From: Chersky-840 sp050011815
Lineage (GTDB): Bacteria; Actinomycetota; Acidimicrobiia; Acidimicrobiales; UBA8190
Reading direction: 5' to 3'
Assembly (NCBI GenBank): GCA_050011815.1
Contig: JBEKIJ010000021.1
Location: 1-64,000, forward strand
DNA: 64,000 bases
Shown: positions 61,316 through 64,000 of the stretch, one piece after another
Layout of the letters: each line of letters starts with the position of its first letter
Position numbering within the stretch: the stretch's first letter is position 1
Position numbers and translations under genes: made by a program
The notes under the pieces: generated by a model
Database searches by the model: none
What the model saw: the letters and a program-made list of their open reading frames with translations, nothing else
What the model was told of the DNA's origin: nothing

Positions 61316-62857
61316 CTAGGAGGAGCGGGCGTCGAACGTCGGCACCAGGTGGCGAGCGGCCCGCGCTTCGTCGACCCGCCGAACCGGCGTCAGATGGGGA
61401 GCCTCGGTGGCCTCCAAGGCGCCTTCCGGGGTGCCCGCCGCGGCCACGATGCGTTCCAGCGCACCGGCGAGGGCTTCGAGGGTCTGCAGGCTCTCGGTCT
61501 CGGTGGGCTCGATCATGAGGGCTTCGTCCACGATGAGCGGGAAGTACACCGTCGGCGAGTGGAAGCCCTCCTCGAGGAGGCGCTTGGCGACGTCGAGGGC
61601 CCGCACCCCCGTGGCCCGTTTGAGCGAGGACGCCGAGAGGACGCACTCGTGCATGCAGGGCCGGTCGTAGGGGGCGTCGAACGTGGCGGACAACCGCTGG
61701 CGCAGCCAGTTGGCGTTGAGGACGGCCAGATGCGCTACGTCACGGAGTCCGTCGCTGCCGTGCACGAGCACATAGGTGAGGGCCCGGGCCAGGACGAGGG
61801 CGTTGCCGTGCCACGAGTGCAGGCGACCGATGGACTGCTCGGGTGTGGTCCACCCGAACCGAGGCGCGGAGGGGTCGCCCAGAGGGGTGGGGCGAGGACC
61901 GGGGAGGAACGGTGCCAGTCGCTCGGACACCGCCACCGGTCCCGCTCCCGGGCCACCACCGCCGTGGGGGGTGGCGAAGGTCTTGTGCAGATTCAGGTGG
62001 ACGATGTCGAAGCCCATGTCGCCGGGGCGCACCACGCCCAGGATGGCGTTCAAGTTGGCACCGTCGTAGTAGAGGAGCCCCCCCACCCCGTGGATGGCGT
62101 CGGCGATGGACTGGATGTCCTCCTCGAAGAGCCCCAGGGTGTTGGGGTTGGTCAGCATGATGCCGGCCACGTCCTCGTCGAGCACCGATCGCAGGGCGGC
62201 CACGTCCACGCAGCCGCGCTCGTCGCTCGGCACCGTGACCACCTCGAAGCCTCCCAGGGTCACCGATGCGGGATTGGTGCCGTGGGCCGAGTCGGGGATG
62301 ACCACCTTGTGGCGGACGTCCCCCCGGGCCGCGTGCCAGGCCCGCATGAGCAGGAGGCCGGTCAGCTCGCCGGCCGCCCCCGCGGCGGGCTGCAAGGTGG
62401 CGGCGGCCATGCCGGTGATCTCGCACAGGACCGCCTCGAGCTCGACGAGGAGCTCGAGCCAACCCTGGATGCAGTTGGCGGGCGCGGCGGGATGGACGTC
62501 GGCCAACCCCGGCAGGACGGCGACGGCATCGCAGATCTTGGGGTTGTACTTCATGGTGCACGAGCCCAAGGGGTAGGCCCCCAGATCGACGGAGAACTGG
62601 CGGTGGCTCAGGCGGGTGAAGTGCCCGACCAGGTCGCGTTCAGAGATATCGGCGAGCACCACGGGGGCCGCCTTGCGATGGGCCTCGGGGACGAGCTCTT
62701 CGAGGGGGATCTCGGGGATGCCCGTGGTGCGCAGCTGCCACGCCCGGCGCCCGGGCTCGGAGAGCTCGAAGAGGGTGGGCTCGGTGTCGCGGCCGAGCAG
62801 AGGCGCGCTGGCGGCGCGACCACCGGCGGCCGGGGCGGGGACGAGGTCGTCGGTCAT
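61316..62857 (-). CDS. gcvPB: Glycine dehydrogenase (decarboxylating) subunit 2
   Basis: The 513-residue PLP subunit of the split P-protein decarboxylates glycine. PLP-binding Lys lies in VHLNLHKTFATPHGGGGPG; other markers are YPLGSCTMKYNPKICDAV, IPDSAHGTNPASV and HECVLSAS. Length and order fit GcvPB. ATG 62857 overlaps the gcvPA stop by one base (TGATG), so the subunits are co-translated. T and H protein genes are not in the window. Confidence 0.95.
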   Translation of the reverse strand: MTDDLVPAPAAGGRAASAPLLGRDTEPTLFELSEPGRRAWQLRTTGIPEIPLEELVPEAHRKAAPVVLADISERDLVGHFTRLSHRQFSVDLGAYPLGSCTMKYNPKICDAVAVLPGLADVHPAAPANCIQGWLELLVELEAVLCEITGMAAATLQPAAGAAGELTGLLLMRAWHAARGDVRHKVVIPDSAHGTNPASVTLGGFEVVTVPSDERGCVDVAALRSVLDEDVAGIMLTNPNTLGLFEEDIQSIADAIHGVGGLLYYDGANLNAILGVVRPGDMGFDIVHLNLHKTFATPHGGGGPGAGPVAVSERLAPFLPGPRPTPLGDPSAPRFGWTTPEQSIGRLHSWHGNALVLARALTYVLVHGSDGLRDVAHLAVLNANWLRQRLSATFDAPYDRPCMHECVLSASSLKRATGVRALDVAKRLLEEGFHSPTVYFPLIVDEALMIEPTETESLQTLEALAGALERIVAAAGTPEGALEATEAPHLTPVRRVDEARAARHLVPTFDARSS

Positions 62858-64000
62858 CACCGCACCGCCTTCTCGAAGGCCGACACGAAGGCGTCGATCT
62901 CCGCCCGGGTGCGGCGCTCGGTCACGGCCACGAGCAGTCCGTCGGTGCGACCCCCGGCGTAGGTGGGATCGAGGGGAACCCCGGCCAGGAAGCCCTCGTC
63001 GGCGAGCCGCTCGACGGCCATCTCGGCGTCGATGGGGAGGTGCAGCGCGAACTCGCGCACCACCGGTGCGTTCGCCACAGGCTCGACGCCGGGCACGCCC
63101 AGGAGTCCCTGACGGCAGTACCGCGCCCCGCGCGCCGAGCGCAAGGCCACTTCGGCCATGCCCGAGGTCCCCAGCCACCCCAGCTGGATCGCCGCGGTCA
63201 CGGCCATGAGGGTCTGGTTGGTGCAGACGTTGGACGTGGCCTTCTCGCGCCGGATGTCCTGCTCGCGGGCCCGCAACGTGGTGACGTAGGCGCGTCGCCC
63301 CTCGGCGTCGACGGTCTCGCCCACCAGCCGCCCCGGCAGGCGGCGCACGTGCGCCATGGTGCAGGCGAACAGGCCGAGGTACGGCCCCCCGAAGCTCAAG
63401 GGCATCCCCAGGGCCTGGCCCTCCCCCACCACCACGTCGGCGCCCCAGTCACCGGGAGATCGCAGGATCCCGGCGCAGATGGGGTCGAAGGCGACGATCA
63501 GCAAGGCGCCGCTGCGGTCGCACCGGACGCGGGCGTCGTGGAGGTCCTCGAGACAACCCAGATAGTTGGGATAGGCGACGACGATGGCACCGGGCTCGTC
63601 GGAGTCCTCGAAGGCCGTCGCCGCCCAGTCGGTCGTGCCCTTTACCAGGGGGACGTCGTGCAGTCGGTGTCCGGTGCCCGCCGCGAACGTCGCCAGGACG
63701 TCGCGCCACGTCGGATTGACGCCGTGGGAGACCCACACGTCCTGGCGGCCGGTGGCGCCCACGGCGAGGTTGACCGCCTCCACGAGGGCGGCCGCCCCGT
63801 CGTAGAGCGAAGCGTTGGAGACCGCCAGGCCCGAGAGACGGGCCATGAGGGTCTGGAATTCGAACACGGCCTGCAGCACGCCTTGGGCGACCTCGGGTTG
63901 ATAGGGCGTGTACGAGGTGACGAATTCCGAGCGCGACGCCAGGGCGCGGGTGACCGGTGGGACTTCGTGGTCGTAGGCGCCGGCTCCCGCGAAACACACC
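62857..64000 (-). CDS. gcvPA: Glycine dehydrogenase (decarboxylating) subunit 1 (5' end outside window)
   Basis: About 380 C-terminal residues are present. The visible start, CFAGAGAYDHEVPPVTRALASR, corresponds to roughly residue 60 of GcvPA (normally about 450), so the N-terminus is cut by the window edge. SLYDGAAALVEAVNLA, GDWGADVVVGEGQALGMPLSFGGPYLG and REKATSNVCTNQTLMAVTAAI are family motifs. It forms the alpha part of the two-subunit P-protein with GcvPB. Confidence 0.94.
   Translation of the reverse strand, partial: VCFAGAGAYDHEVPPVTRALASRSEFVTSYTPYQPEVAQGVLQAVFEFQTLMARLSGLAVSNASLYDGAAALVEAVNLAVGATGRQDVWVSHGVNPTWRDVLATFAAGTGHRLHDVPLVKGTTDWAATAFEDSDEPGAIVVAYPNYLGCLEDLHDARVRCDRSGALLIVAFDPICAGILRSPGDWGADVVVGEGQALGMPLSFGGPYLGLFACTMAHVRRLPGRLVGETVDAEGRRAYVTTLRAREQDIRREKATSNVCTNQTLMAVTAAIQLGWLGTSGMAEVALRSARGARYCRQGLLGVPGVEPVANAPVVREFALHLPIDAEMAVERLADEGFLAGVPLDPTYAGGRTDGLLVAVTERRTRAEIDAFVSAFEKAVR

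Overview
The window is about 64 kb of high-GC (roughly 70%) bacterial DNA, densely packed and free of rRNA, tRNA, CRISPR arrays or intact mobile elements that I could see. The gene content points to Actinomycetota, most likely class Acidimicrobiia: a Pup-proteasome locus (arc, dop, pup, prcB, prcA, pafA), a fused CofG/CofH FO synthase (fbiC) with several F420/flavin-type oxidoreductases, a DUF4193 protein, a DinB/PIG-L pair of the mycothiol type, and many GTG/TTG and leaderless starts. The taxon is an inference from gene families, not from a marker gene.

Layout. 1-4171: end of an unknown gene, a DUF4232-type lipoprotein, an AcuI-type reductase, a GT87/DUF2029 membrane protein and a membrane-anchored unknown. 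4354-4523: a promoter and a chain of hairpins that may be a new small RNA. 4556-7631: thiamine thiazole/pyrimidine operon thiO-thiS-thiG-thiD. 7751-13911: glutamate synthase gltBD. 13963-20330: a DivIVA-like protein, a GH26-like lipoprotein, VOC, phosphotriesterase-family and F420-type proteins, and an acyl-CoA ligase. 20374-31817: an eight-gene minus-strand operon joining nagA, a FIST sensor-domain protein, the pentose phosphate enzymes (tkt, tal, zwf, pgl), fbiC and a LOG-family hydrolase.

31838-47448: plus-strand housekeeping block. A hotdog thioesterase, three small membrane proteins and trmI are followed by the proteasome/pupylation locus, then lepB, tatB, tatC, helY and a two-part ThyX-like protein. 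The order resembles the mycobacterial locus, but a signal peptidase gene sits where pafB-pafC would be, and Pup already ends in Glu. 47554-47775 holds a second candidate structured RNA. 47882-54333: DUF4193 protein, GNAT, NUDIX, an HtrA-type protease, DinB and PIG-L proteins.

54334-60120 is the least ordinary part: a five-run G-quadruplex motif, a low-GC patch with a 56-residue gene of foreign character, and a regulatory module in which an XRE repressor and a ClpP paralogue that has lost all three catalytic-triad residues are transcribed divergently from an intact clpP across a 24-bp inverted repeat. A second XRE gene and two small Cys-rich proteins follow. 60121-64000: a luciferase-like monooxygenase and the split glycine decarboxylase gcvPB/gcvPA, the latter cut by the window edge.

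The strongest candidates for something undescribed are the XRE / inactive ClpP / active ClpP module (56202-57855) and the two hairpin-rich intergenic RNAs.
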